64,000 nucleotides of DNA from NCBI RefSeq assembly GCF_014697425.1, contig NZ_JACJRU010000037.1, forward strand, positions 1 through 64,000, read 5' to 3'. The position numbers and the translations under genes are program-made. The DNA comes from Nostoc sp. FACHB-110. GTDB taxonomy: Bacteria > Cyanobacteriota > Cyanobacteriia > Cyanobacteriales > Nostocaceae. Shown here piece by piece: positions 49,438 to 57,633 of this stretch. Position 1 is the stretch's first letter; every line of letters starts with the position of its first letter. A model generated the notes under the pieces. That model searched no databases, had not been told where the DNA came from, and saw only the letters and a list, made by a program, of their open reading frames with translations.

Positions 49438-51246
49438 ATGAAATATTCTTATGCTAAAAACAAGCAAAAGCTGAGATTAGCACCGCACCTTTGCCCAGCT
49501 AAACCGAATATTTGGGTAAAAATTGCGCGCTTAGGGATTAAAGCTAAATCGAGTGCAATTGTTTGGGGACTAACAGCCACTTTTTTAGCAGTAAATTCCT
49601 TAGTACCGAAAACTTTGTTCGCTCAAGAAAAGTTAGAAATTAAAGATTTTGACTATTGGGCAAACTTTTGCAAACTGCTAGGAGATGAAAAGAAATATGA
49701 AGAAGCACTCGCAGCTTGCAACCAAGGTATAGGTATTAAACCAGATGAAGCAGAAATTTGGATAACGCGCACGCAAATTTTACTCAAGCAAGCAAAATAT
49801 AGCGAAGCATTAGTATCAGCTGATCGCATCTTACGCCTACAACCAAAATATTCCTTAGCATTAGCCCAAAGATGTGAAGCATTATTAAGTTTAAATAAGT
49901 ATACAGAAGCCAGCAACGCTTGTGATTTAGCACTGCGTTCTGATGGTAATTGGGGTGATAATACAGCAGCGATCGCTTGGTATAATAAAGGTTTATCCCA
50001 AACTAAATTAGGACAATTTACAGAAGCACTTACATCATTTAATCACGCTTTAGAAATTAATCCCGAAAATTCTTTAGCCTTAACAGCAAATTGCCAAGCT
50101 TTCACAAATTTAAATAGATTGAGTGAAGCCATCTCGGCTTGTGATGCAGCTATTAAAACTAATCAAAATTGGGGTGATAATACAGCAGCGATCGCTTGGT
50201 ATGCTAAAGGGTTAGCACAGAAAAAAAACGGACAACTTGAAGAAGCGATTTCTTCATTTGATCAAGCCGTAGCGATGAATCCCCAAGATGCCGAAATTTG
50301 GCTAGAACATGGCAGAACTTTAGCAACTATTGGTAAACCAGAACAAGCGGCTATGTCTTATGAATTTGCCGTGAAATTAAGTCCAAAATATGCCTTAGCT
50401 TTAGCAAGTCAAAGTGCTGCATTTAACAAATTGAATAAATTTAAAGAAGCCCAAGCAGCCGGCGAACAAGCCCTTCAAGCTGATAACCGTTGGGGTGATG
50501 AAAGCCCGGCTTTAGCATGGGAACAACGGGGAATCGCTTTAGCTGGATTAGGTAGTTATGAAGAAGGATTAGCATCATTAGAAAGAGCAATAGCTTTGAA
50601 ACCAAACTATGCTGAAGCCTGGAATAATCGTGCTGTTACCCAATGGTATTTAGGCAGATACTCTGATGCAATTGCTAGTAGCGATCGCGCCACTCAAATT
50701 AATCCTAAATATGCCCAAGCTTGGTTTAATAAAGGCAGAATTCTCAAAACATTAGAACGCTATCCTCAAGCCTTAGCAGCTTATAGCAAAGCATTAGAAA
50801 ATACAGGCAAATTTACAGATAAATTACTATTAGCAAATATTTGGGCTAATCGTAGTGTGGTTTTATGGCATTTATCGAGAAATCAAGAAGCATTAGTATC
50901 AGCAGACCGCGCAATTATTCTTAATCCCGACTTATCGCAAGGATGGTACAACCGAGGCGTAGTTTTATTTGATTTAGCCAGATATAACGAAGCAATTAAC
51001 GCTTATAATCGTGCCAATATCCTTGCGCCGACAGATGCCAATATCTTAGCCGGAAAAGGCGTAGCCTTATTAAGATTAGGCAACTTTCAAGAAGCTGTCA
51101 CTACCTTTGCAGCTACCTTAGCACTTGATCCAAAAAATTCCTTAGCTTTAGCCAATCAAACTATTGCTCAACAACGTCTGCAAGCACAGCAGCAAAAATT
51201 AGAACAACAAAAAATGCCAGTCATTCCTGAGCAAAGCAAAAAGTAA
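49438..51246 (+). CDS. TPR-repeat protein with N-terminal membrane/signal segment
   Basis: A 602-residue protein. A basic N-terminus of about 40 residues is followed by a hydrophobic stretch (AIVWGLTATFLAVNSLVP) ending at FAQE, consistent with a long signal or anchor. The rest is a run of about 13 TPR-type repeats (AEIWITRTQILLKQAKYSEALVSADRIL, AQAWFNKGRILKTLERYPQALAAYSKAL). The stretch GDNTAAIAWY recurs twice as an inserted longer loop. It diverges from the CHAT gene by 346 nt, and TPR and CHAT proteins often work together. The likely role is a protein-protein scaffold on the periplasmic side. Confidence 0.88.
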   Translation: MKYSYAKNKQKLRLAPHLCPAKPNIWVKIARLGIKAKSSAIVWGLTATFLAVNSLVPKTLFAQEKLEIKDFDYWANFCKLLGDEKKYEEALAACNQGIGIKPDEAEIWITRTQILLKQAKYSEALVSADRILRLQPKYSLALAQRCEALLSLNKYTEASNACDLALRSDGNWGDNTAAIAWYNKGLSQTKLGQFTEALTSFNHALEINPENSLALTANCQAFTNLNRLSEAISACDAAIKTNQNWGDNTAAIAWYAKGLAQKKNGQLEEAISSFDQAVAMNPQDAEIWLEHGRTLATIGKPEQAAMSYEFAVKLSPKYALALASQSAAFNKLNKFKEAQAAGEQALQADNRWGDESPALAWEQRGIALAGLGSYEEGLASLERAIALKPNYAEAWNNRAVTQWYLGRYSDAIASSDRATQINPKYAQAWFNKGRILKTLERYPQALAAYSKALENTGKFTDKLLLANIWANRSVVLWHLSRNQEALVSADRAIILNPDLSQGWYNRGVVLFDLARYNEAINAYNRANILAPTDANILAGKGVALLRLGNFQEAVTTFAATLALDPKNSLALANQTIAQQRLQAQQQKLEQQKMPVIPEQSKK

Positions 51247-51685
51247 TTGATTTGGCCAAGCCCCTTCGAGGCGGGAATAGGGAAAGAATTTAGCCCCGAA
51301 TTTTGGGTAAAGCACCATTATTTATTTATGAAAGAAATAAAAACATTTTTTGCGAGGCTCGTAGGGCAAGAAGAAATACGTCTTTAGACAAATCCTCTCA
51401 TTTTAATTATGGGGATTTCCCTGTTCCCTGGTAATATTTTGTCGGGAAAATTTAATTAATTTACTTTGATGAGTAATGTTACCTAAACCCTTTAGCCATC
51501 AAAAGAGATAATGATGAGCCGCGAAATCTCAAAATTATTACTGAGTTCACCCATTTAGGTGAAGGCATATAAAATTACTAAAGACTAACATTAAGGAAAG
51601 TTAAGCAATATTGTTTCAAATTATATTTCAACAGTTTGCGACACATCCCAGCGTTAGCTCCTATAGGATTTTATCAAGCTTGATT
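51247..51685. other. Intergenic region upstream of the efflux pair
   Basis: About 440 nt with no gene that I can support. The frame of the downstream adaptor is open to a TTG at 51611 but has no homologous residues there. The promoter of the adaptor/permease pair should be here. I see no known repeat. Confidence 0.45.
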
Positions 51686-53149
51686 ATGAACACCTACATA
51701 GAAGTTCCCGTGATTGGCAAGATTAAGCACCCCGGACGCTGGCTGATGGGGTTGATAGCCACGGGTGCTTTAGTGGTTGGGACAACTACTACATACAACT
51801 TGGTCAATCGTGGTGCAAGTGACCAAGATATGACAAAATTAACAGTTCCCGTAGAAACCAAAGATGTCACGTTAAAAATTACTGCCAGTGGCAAAGTTGT
51901 ACCAATTCAAAGTGTGAATATCAGTCCGAAAAATCCTGGTGTACTAGCAGAATTATATGTCGAACAAGGCGATCGCGTACAGCAAAATCAAGTCCTCGCC
52001 CGGATGGATGTAGGCGATTTAGAAGCCCAAATTCAACAATATCTTGCCAATTTAGCCCAAGCCCAAGCTCAACTCAATCAAGCCTTAGCAGGTAATCGTC
52101 CACAAGAAATTGCCCAAGCCAAAGCGCGCTTATCCCAAGCCCAAGCCCAGTTAGCCCAAGCGCGCGCCGGAAATCGCTCTCAAGAAATTGAACAAGCCGT
52201 AGCCCAAGTAGATTCTGCCAAAGCCCAAGTCAGCCTCAGCGAAACACGCGCTAACCGCTATCGAGAATTAGCCCGACAAGGAGCAGTTTCTCAAGACCAA
52301 TTAGATCAATATGTTAGTGAAGATAGACGCGCCAAAGCAGCTTTAGCAGAAGCACAAAAACGTTTATCTCTATTACAAAGTGGTACACGCAACGAAGAAA
52401 TCGCCGCACGAGAAGCTGCTGTAACTGAAGCCCGAGCCGCCTTAGTTTTATTAGAAAATGGCTCTCGTCCTGAAGAAATTGCCCAACGCCGCGCCGCAGT
52501 CAAAGCAGCCGAAGCACAGTTAGCCGCAGCCCAAGTAAAAGTGAGAGATACAGTCATTCGCGCGCCGTTTGCCGGAATTGTGACGCAGAAATATGCCAAC
52601 ATCGGTGCGTTTGTGACCCCAACTACTTCAGCTTCTACGAGTGCATCGGCAACATCTAGCTCAATTGTCGCCGTCGCCAAAGGTTTAGAAGTCTTAGCCC
52701 AAGTCCCAGAAGCGGATATTGGCAGAGTTAGACAAGGACAAGCTGTGGAAATAGTTGCAGATGCTTATCCCGACCAAGTATTTAAAGGTACGGTAAGACT
52801 GATTGCACCAGAAGCAGTAGTAGATCAAGGTGTCACATCCTTTCAGGTGCGCGTAGCTTTAGAGACAGGTATGGATAAATTGCGTTCTGGCTTAAATCTA
52901 GATTTAACCTTTTTAGGCGATCGCGTTAACAATACCTTAGTTTTACCCACCGTCGCCATCGTCACCGAAAAAGGTAAAACGGGTGTACTTGTTCCCGATG
53001 CCAAAAACCAACCCCAATTTCGGGAAGTCACAGTAGGGGCGCAAATTCAAGACCAAACTCAAGTTCTCTCAGGCGTGCAAGCTGGCGAGCGTGTATTTGT
53101 TGACTTGCCCAAGAACTACAAACTCGAAAAGGCCAAACAACAAAAATGA
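51686..53149 (+). CDS. HlyD/MacA-type membrane fusion protein
   Basis: A 487-residue periplasmic adaptor (ATG at 51686; a TTG-started extension to 51611 is less likely). After a basic start one membrane segment appears (WLMGLIATGALVVGTTTTYNLV). A lipoyl-like domain follows (SPKNPGVLAELYVEQGDRVQQNQVLARMD). A long coiled-coil hairpin (about 115-285) is rich in repeated AQAQLAQARAGNR and RPEEIAQ-type units. The second lipoyl half starts at VIRAPFAGIVTQKYANIGAFV, and beta-barrel and membrane-proximal domains complete the protein. It overlaps the permease gene by 4 nt (ATGA), so the two form a coupled pair. The substrate is unknown. Confidence 0.93.
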   Translation: MNTYIEVPVIGKIKHPGRWLMGLIATGALVVGTTTTYNLVNRGASDQDMTKLTVPVETKDVTLKITASGKVVPIQSVNISPKNPGVLAELYVEQGDRVQQNQVLARMDVGDLEAQIQQYLANLAQAQAQLNQALAGNRPQEIAQAKARLSQAQAQLAQARAGNRSQEIEQAVAQVDSAKAQVSLSETRANRYRELARQGAVSQDQLDQYVSEDRRAKAALAEAQKRLSLLQSGTRNEEIAAREAAVTEARAALVLLENGSRPEEIAQRRAAVKAAEAQLAAAQVKVRDTVIRAPFAGIVTQKYANIGAFVTPTTSASTSASATSSSIVAVAKGLEVLAQVPEADIGRVRQGQAVEIVADAYPDQVFKGTVRLIAPEAVVDQGVTSFQVRVALETGMDKLRSGLNLDLTFLGDRVNNTLVLPTVAIVTEKGKTGVLVPDAKNQPQFREVTVGAQIQDQTQVLSGVQAGERVFVDLPKNYKLEKAKQQK

Positions 53150-54363
53150 ACTTCTTAGAAAGTGTGCAAATGGCAGGTAAAACCCTGCTATCTAATAAAT
53201 TGCGTAGCGCGCTCACCATGTTAGGTATCGTGATTGGTAACGCTTCGGTGATTGCCATGATTGGCATTGGTGAAGGCGGACAAAAATATGTCTCCAATCA
53301 ATTAGAATCTTTAGGGCCGAACGTCTTATTTGTCATTCCCGGTAATCAAGAAACTGAGCGCATTTCGCGTGATGTCCCTAAAACTTTAATTTTAGAAGAT
53401 GCCCAAGCGATCGCTACCCAAGTTCCCACCATCGCCGAAGTCACCGCAGAATTAAATAGTCGCCAAGTCGTGACTTACGGTAGTAAAAATACTGATGTGA
53501 ATATTATCGGCACAACCCCTAGCTTTTTAATAGTCCGCGACTTTAAACCGGAAAAAGGGCGGTTTTTCTCGGAAGTTGATACCAAACGTAGTAACCAAGT
53601 TGTCGTCCTAGGGGCAAAACTCGCCGAAAGATTATTTGGTAATACAACACCAGTTGGGCAGCAATTACGCATCAAAAATACCAGCTTTCAAGTAATTGGC
53701 GTATTAACAGCTAAAGGCTCCAATTTAGGCGTTGACTATGATGATGCGGCACTAATTCCCGTCAACACAATGGCTAACCGCATCGTTGGGCGCACCTCTC
53801 CCTACGGCTTAGAGTTAAGTTACATCGTCGCTTCGGCGAAAAATGCCAATAGTGTTGATGCAGCTGTCTTTCAAATCACCAACTTGCTACGCCAACGGCA
53901 CAAAATCATCGGTGAAGATGACTTTACCATCCGTACCCAAAAAGATGCATTGCAAACCGTTGGGCAAATCACAGGTGCATTAACAATTATGCTGGCGGCG
54001 ATCGCTGGCATTTCCTTATTTGTCGGCGGTATCGGTATCATGAACATCATGCTAGTATCCGTCACCGAACGCACCCAAGAAATTGGACTGAGAAAAGCTA
54101 TTGGCGCAACCGAACAAGACATCTTATTGCAGTTCATGATTGAAGCCGTGATTGTTTCCGCCATTGGTGGTGTAGTGGGAACCGCCGTTGGAGTTAGCGG
54201 TATTTTAATAGTTGCCGCCTTAACCCCCCTAGATGCCGGAATTTCGGTAGTAGCAATTACTACAGCCGTTGGTGTTTCTGGTGCGATCGGTTTATTCTTC
54301 GGTGTCGTTCCCGCCCGCCGTGCGGCTAAACTTGACCCCATCGTGGCATTACGCAGTGCTTAG
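53146..54363 (+). CDS. MacB-like ABC transporter permease (FtsX family)
   Basis: A 405-residue permease with the MacB topology. One membrane helix at the start (LTMLGIVIGNASVIAMIGIGEG) is followed by a large periplasmic domain (about 50-275). Three C-terminal helices carry the family motif FVGGIGIMNIMLVSVTERTQEIGLRKAIGATEQDIL and end in LFFGVVPARRAAKLDPIVALR. No ATP-binding domain is fused, and none is encoded directly downstream, where a MITE-like element begins 53 nt after the stop. The ATPase must be supplied from elsewhere. Heterocyst DevBCA is a related arrangement. Confidence 0.93.
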   Translation: MNFLESVQMAGKTLLSNKLRSALTMLGIVIGNASVIAMIGIGEGGQKYVSNQLESLGPNVLFVIPGNQETERISRDVPKTLILEDAQAIATQVPTIAEVTAELNSRQVVTYGSKNTDVNIIGTTPSFLIVRDFKPEKGRFFSEVDTKRSNQVVVLGAKLAERLFGNTTPVGQQLRIKNTSFQVIGVLTAKGSNLGVDYDDAALIPVNTMANRIVGRTSPYGLELSYIVASAKNANSVDAAVFQITNLLRQRHKIIGEDDFTIRTQKDALQTVGQITGALTIMLAAIAGISLFVGGIGIMNIMLVSVTERTQEIGLRKAIGATEQDILLQFMIEAVIVSAIGGVVGTAVGVSGILIVAALTPLDAGISVVAITTAVGVSGAIGLFFGVVPARRAAKLDPIVALRSA

Positions 54364-54415
54364 GTAAAGTGTTGAGTCTCTATTTAAGATTTTTAATTAC
54401 TTGCAGAAAATAAAT

Positions 54416-54510
54416 TCAGGACTTACGCAAAATATCTCTCAAACTCTCATTTCTCCGTGAACTCTGCGCCTCTGTGGTTCGATTTTCCGTAGCTTGTGCG
54501 TAAGTCCTGA
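54416..54510. mobile_element. MITE-like element, 95 bp
   Basis: Ends TCAGGACTTACGCAA and TTGTGCGTAAGTCCTGA are near-perfect inverted repeats. The interior (CTCTGCGCCTCTGTGG type) is non-coding. It lies right after the efflux permease gene. Confidence 0.8.
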
Positions 54511-55441
54511 AATTAACTAGTACAGGTCGGCGTAAATCAACAGACCATCTGAACTTGCTAAAAGGCTTGTGGTATCACTATTCTTTCTCTTTCCTTTTGA
54601 CTCTTGCGAGTGACGCTCCTGCGTCGCTAACGCCAGTTGACGCCAGTTGACGACAGTTGCCTCAAGTCGGGGAACCCGTCCACCGCACTGGCTCACTTTT
54701 TCCTTTTGCCTTATTTTACTAGGACTTTTTCACTAAAATCTGGTGCTTGACTCAGTTTTATTCGTAGCATGATCCGCAACCAGTCCTTAAATCCCCAAAA
54801 CTAAGCCATTGTAAAGCTTTTGCGTATTTATGTAATTAAATATAAAGTTAATATCAAGCAAATAGACAATTATTAAACTTTTATTAAACATTTACTTAAC
54901 AGTCCTTGCATTCTTCTGAAAACCGTGAAATATTAAAATCATGAAGTGCGCTCTCAATAACCTTAAAGCGGCTTCCACTAAAGCATTTGTCACGTTGGAC
55001 AATTTAAGTCAGCCACTATATGTGCTGCTGCCATAGTAATCTGCCTAAGTCTAATGTCTTGAGGCGAACGCTATTGTGCGACTGTTGTCTTTTACTTTGA
55101 CAAAGCCTGCACTCATTCATTTTGACAATCTACTAATTTTCAAAGGTCAAATCATGGGAGCAACACTTATCCAAACTCAAAGTTCCAATATCCAGCCTAT
55201 CTCGGAGAATGGAACTAGCACCTCATTAGAGCAACGTGTTGGGATTAATAGTCTAGTTATTTAGGGCTTGCTGTACTAGTTACTGAAGAACCAAAACTAT
55301 TTAATGGTTGGGAAAACAACAGAAAAAATAACGTGTCTTCTCAACTGAAATATTTACCATTGCGATATCTATAGCCCTATACATAAAAAATTTTTGCGAT
55401 GATTATCGCACAATTTTTTATGCAGAATAAAGCTTGCTCAT
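54511..55441. other. Long intergenic region with short repeats
   Basis: This gap holds three tandem 10-mers (ACGCCAGTTG, ACGCCAGTTG, ACGACAGTTG at 54630-54659), surrounded by hairpin-type repeat sequence to about 54715. An AT-rich stretch without any supported gene follows. A 36-codon frame at 55154-55264 is the only ORF worth noting. The promoter of the DUF4397 gene is probably near its 3' end. Confidence 0.5.
55154..55264 (+). CDS. Doubtful short ORF (36 residues)
   Basis: An ATG at 55154 opens a 36-residue frame (MGATLIQTQSSNIQPI...) ending at a TAG; a GTG at 55076 would extend it to 62 residues. A weak AAAGGT lies 9-14 nt upstream of the ATG. The peptide is polar with no signal sequence, and I recognise no family. 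It could be a small peptide gene or chance. Confidence 0.2.
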   Translation: MGATLIQTQSSNIQPISENGTSTSLEQRVGINSLVI

Positions 55442-55474
55442 TTGTTATTTTTGTCTGAAGATCAGAGGAAGATT

Positions 55475-56353
55475 ATGTTTGTAACAAAACGATTATTCTT
55501 AGGTGCTTTGACATTATCTTTAGTTAGTTTGACCAGTTATCCATCCAAAAGTTTAGCCAATTCTCAACTATCTACAAAGCCTGTACAAGAATTTTACACT
55601 GCAAGCCTAGTCAATACTGTTCTAAATCCTCTTCTAAACCCTTATAAATGCCCTACAAAATTAAGAGTTATTAACGCTGCGGTTGCTACTGCGTCACCAG
55701 TTGATGTCATTGTCAACGGTACAAAAGTTTTAGAAAATGTAGATTTTCGTCAAGCTAGTGAATATGTAAATGTAACACCAGGAAATATTCAGGTAGTTTT
55801 TCGGCAATCTGGTACTTACAATACAATTGCTTCTAGAACCTTTACAGGCGCACCTAATAGTGCCTATACAGTAGCGGTAACAGGAACACTACAAGGCCCT
55901 TCAGGTCAACCATTATTTAATCAATCACCCTTTGTGATTCCAGAGGATTTAACACAGCCTAATCCAGGTAAATTTAAAGGACGTTGGTATCGCTTTTCAG
56001 AAACTAGCGCTGTTATAGATTTCCGTATTAGCAAATCCTCTAGCCCAAATGTGGATGAAACTCGTATCACAGACCTAATACCCAAAACTGCTATTCCTTA
56101 CCCAGAACTTACGGCTGGTACATATAACTTTAATCCAGTTCTACCTGACCAATTTGATCCATTGATCAATAATGCCTTCAACCCACCAATCACAGTAGAA
56201 GTTGCCAATCAACAAGTCCCGGCCGGAGTCATTTTTGATGTAATTGCTACAGGTAATGGCTTAGGCCAAGCACCTAACTCACTGCTACTCACAACTGCCT
56301 CAACACAAACAGCACCTCCTGATGCTAATGGGTGTAATCAGATTGTGCAGTAA
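55475..56353 (+). CDS. Secreted DUF4397 domain protein
   Basis: A 292-residue exported protein. The ATG at 55475 has a good ribosome site (GAGGAAG) and starts a signal peptide (FVTKRLFLGALTLSLVSLTSYPSKSLA). The mature part has the DUF4397 pattern: LRVINAAVATASPVDVIVNGTKVLENVDFRQASEYVNVTPGNIQVVFRQSG, then strands around SAYTVAVTGTLQGPSGQPLF and a second similar half with IPYPELTAGTYNF and VEVANQQVPAGVIFDVIATGNG. These are Ig-like surface or periplasmic proteins of unknown function. It is a single gene, followed by a MITE. Confidence 0.85.
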   Translation: MFVTKRLFLGALTLSLVSLTSYPSKSLANSQLSTKPVQEFYTASLVNTVLNPLLNPYKCPTKLRVINAAVATASPVDVIVNGTKVLENVDFRQASEYVNVTPGNIQVVFRQSGTYNTIASRTFTGAPNSAYTVAVTGTLQGPSGQPLFNQSPFVIPEDLTQPNPGKFKGRWYRFSETSAVIDFRISKSSSPNVDETRITDLIPKTAIPYPELTAGTYNFNPVLPDQFDPLINNAFNPPITVEVANQQVPAGVIFDVIATGNGLGQAPNSLLLTTASTQTAPPDANGCNQIVQ

Positions 56354-56434
56354 GCAATATCAACTTAGTGAGGCATTTTTCAGCGACTTGCAATAGGCTG
56401 CATCCCAGTTTTTATTTCGCATATAGAGGATAAT

Positions 56435-56567
56435 TGTCATTGCGAGGAGGAACGACGTAGACACGAAGTGGCTTCCCGTTCGCGTAGCGTCTCCCTTTGG
56501 GAGAAGAATCTCATGCACTCCTTCAGAATGCTAAGATTTTGCGATTGCTTCGTTCCTCGCAATGACA
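56435..56567. mobile_element. MITE-like element, 133 bp
   Basis: TGTCATTGCGAGGAGGAACG at 56435 and CGTTCCTCGCAATGACA ending at 56567 form terminal inverted repeats (3-nt indel). The interior carries GTTCGCGTAGCGTCTCCC and a CTCCC-TTT-GGGAG hairpin. Elements with this end sequence are common in cyanobacteria and other bacteria. The apparent minus-strand ORF here is only repeat sequence. Confidence 0.85.
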
Positions 56568-56684
56568 TATAAAAAAGTGGGATGCTCCCAAGAATAAGTA
56601 GGTCGGCTGAAATAAATATTGTTGTGACCAGGCAGGGAGAATCCAATATGAATCCTATATTTTTCTCAATTATTTTTGGCTATT

Positions 56685-57110
56685 TTAAAGCACGTTAATC
56701 CTACCATCATCTTGAATATACACAGAGCGATCGCCAGGAACGCGCCAAGTCGGACGCAGTTCTACGCGCAAGGTAGATAAATTGGGTTTAGAAAGATTAG
56801 CTTGTATTGATCTACCTGTTTCATCCCAAAATACAAGCGATGTATTTGGTTCTGTACCTTCTAGTTGATCTAACTTTAAATTCTGTCCAGGATTTAGCGA
56901 AATGGGATCAGTAATTGAAGGTTTTTGGATTTTCAATACACGCGGCGTATTATTAATTATTAACACGCGGATACGCTGCCCTGGGGTAAATTGCAGTGGA
57001 GCTTTACCACATTTAGATGCACAAGTTCCCGCTAAAGAAATGTCAGAGTGACTACTAGCAGTTAATAGCAACGTAGCAGTAATTAATAACGCTGATACTA
57101 ATTTTGACAT
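56685..57110 (-). CDS. Small exported protein, unknown function
   Basis: A 141-residue protein that starts with a signal peptide (MSKLVSALLITATLLLTASSHS). The mature part has a CASKCGK pair of cysteines, then beta-strand-rich sequence (LQFTPGQRIRVLIINNTPRVLKIQKP, GQNLKLDQLEGTEPNTSLVFWDETG) and ends with VPGDRSVYIQDDGRINVL. It looks like a small periplasmic beta-sandwich. No family name is recognised. It is transcribed alone, on the opposite strand to its neighbours. Confidence 0.7.
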   Translation of the reverse strand: MSKLVSALLITATLLLTASSHSDISLAGTCASKCGKAPLQFTPGQRIRVLIINNTPRVLKIQKPSITDPISLNPGQNLKLDQLEGTEPNTSLVFWDETGRSIQANLSKPNLSTLRVELRPTWRVPGDRSVYIQDDGRINVL

Positions 57111-57218
57111 GGCAATATAATTTACACAGCTGATATAGATATTGATTTGAATACCTCAGCCTAACACCGTACTTAATCAAGTGTGTATTAGTGTAAATCC
57201 TGATACTTTTACTCTCTA

Positions 57219-57377
57219 GTGCCTGCTAGTACTGATGAACGTCTAGCTGCCGAATCAGTTTTAGACTGCGTTCGGGGCTGTCGCATCTTAGCTGATAAAG
57301 GATTTATTGGCGGTCAAAGTTATCTCTGTTGCTCTCGACTTGATGAATCCTCAACATTTAAAAAATTGGTTCACTAA
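57219..57377 (+). pseudogene. Transposase fragment (IS982/IS4-like)
   Basis: A 52-codon frame reads TDERLAAESVLDCVRGCRILADKGFIGGQSY before running to a stop. The LADKGFIG motif is typical of the DDE domain of IS982-type transposases. N-terminal and C-terminal parts are missing and no inverted repeats were found. A remnant upstream of the NRPS gene. Confidence 0.7.
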
Positions 57378-57416
57378 TTGCTGTTATTGTAACTCTTAAC
57401 TTCGGGAAGTGCTGTA

Positions 57417-57461
57417 TTAAGTGTATTAAGTGTCTTAAGTGTCTTAAGTTTCTTAAGTGTC
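57417..57461. repeat. 9-mer tandem repeat (TTAAGTGTC)x5
   Basis: Five near-perfect 9-bp units (TTAAGTGTA, TTAAGTGTA/C and variants) lie between the transposase remnant and the NRPS gene. A period of 9 differs from the heptameric STRRs elsewhere in the window. The minus-strand ORF over it is probably a repeat artefact. Confidence 0.8.
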
Positions 57462-57633
57462 TTATTGATTAATTCCTTAACTATCTTAACTGACCTTGCA
57501 CTATCAAATAATTTTTGAAACACTAAAAATATAGGATGATGTTGGCTATCCTTGCTTAATATGCAAAGCAAATGCTGTAAAATTTTGCTTTTTCAAATTA
57601 AGAAATATTTAATATAATTATTAATTTTGATTA

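Noticed and set aside
51611..51685. TTG-started extension of the membrane fusion protein
   Set aside because: The 25 extra residues are not typical of the family, and an ATG at 51686 directly precedes the basic/membrane segment.
53871..54341. 156-codon ORF antisense to the MacB-like permease
   Set aside because: Antisense shadow of a clearly conserved coding frame; composition is biased to Thr, Pro, Ala and Ile as expected from the opposite strand.
56437..56646. 69-codon minus-strand ORF
   Set aside because: It is sequence of the 133-bp MITE plus flanking DNA.
57374..57571. 65-codon minus-strand ORF
   Set aside because: Its C-terminal half is the translated 9-mer tandem repeat, and it overlaps the transposase remnant stop region. 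No family match.
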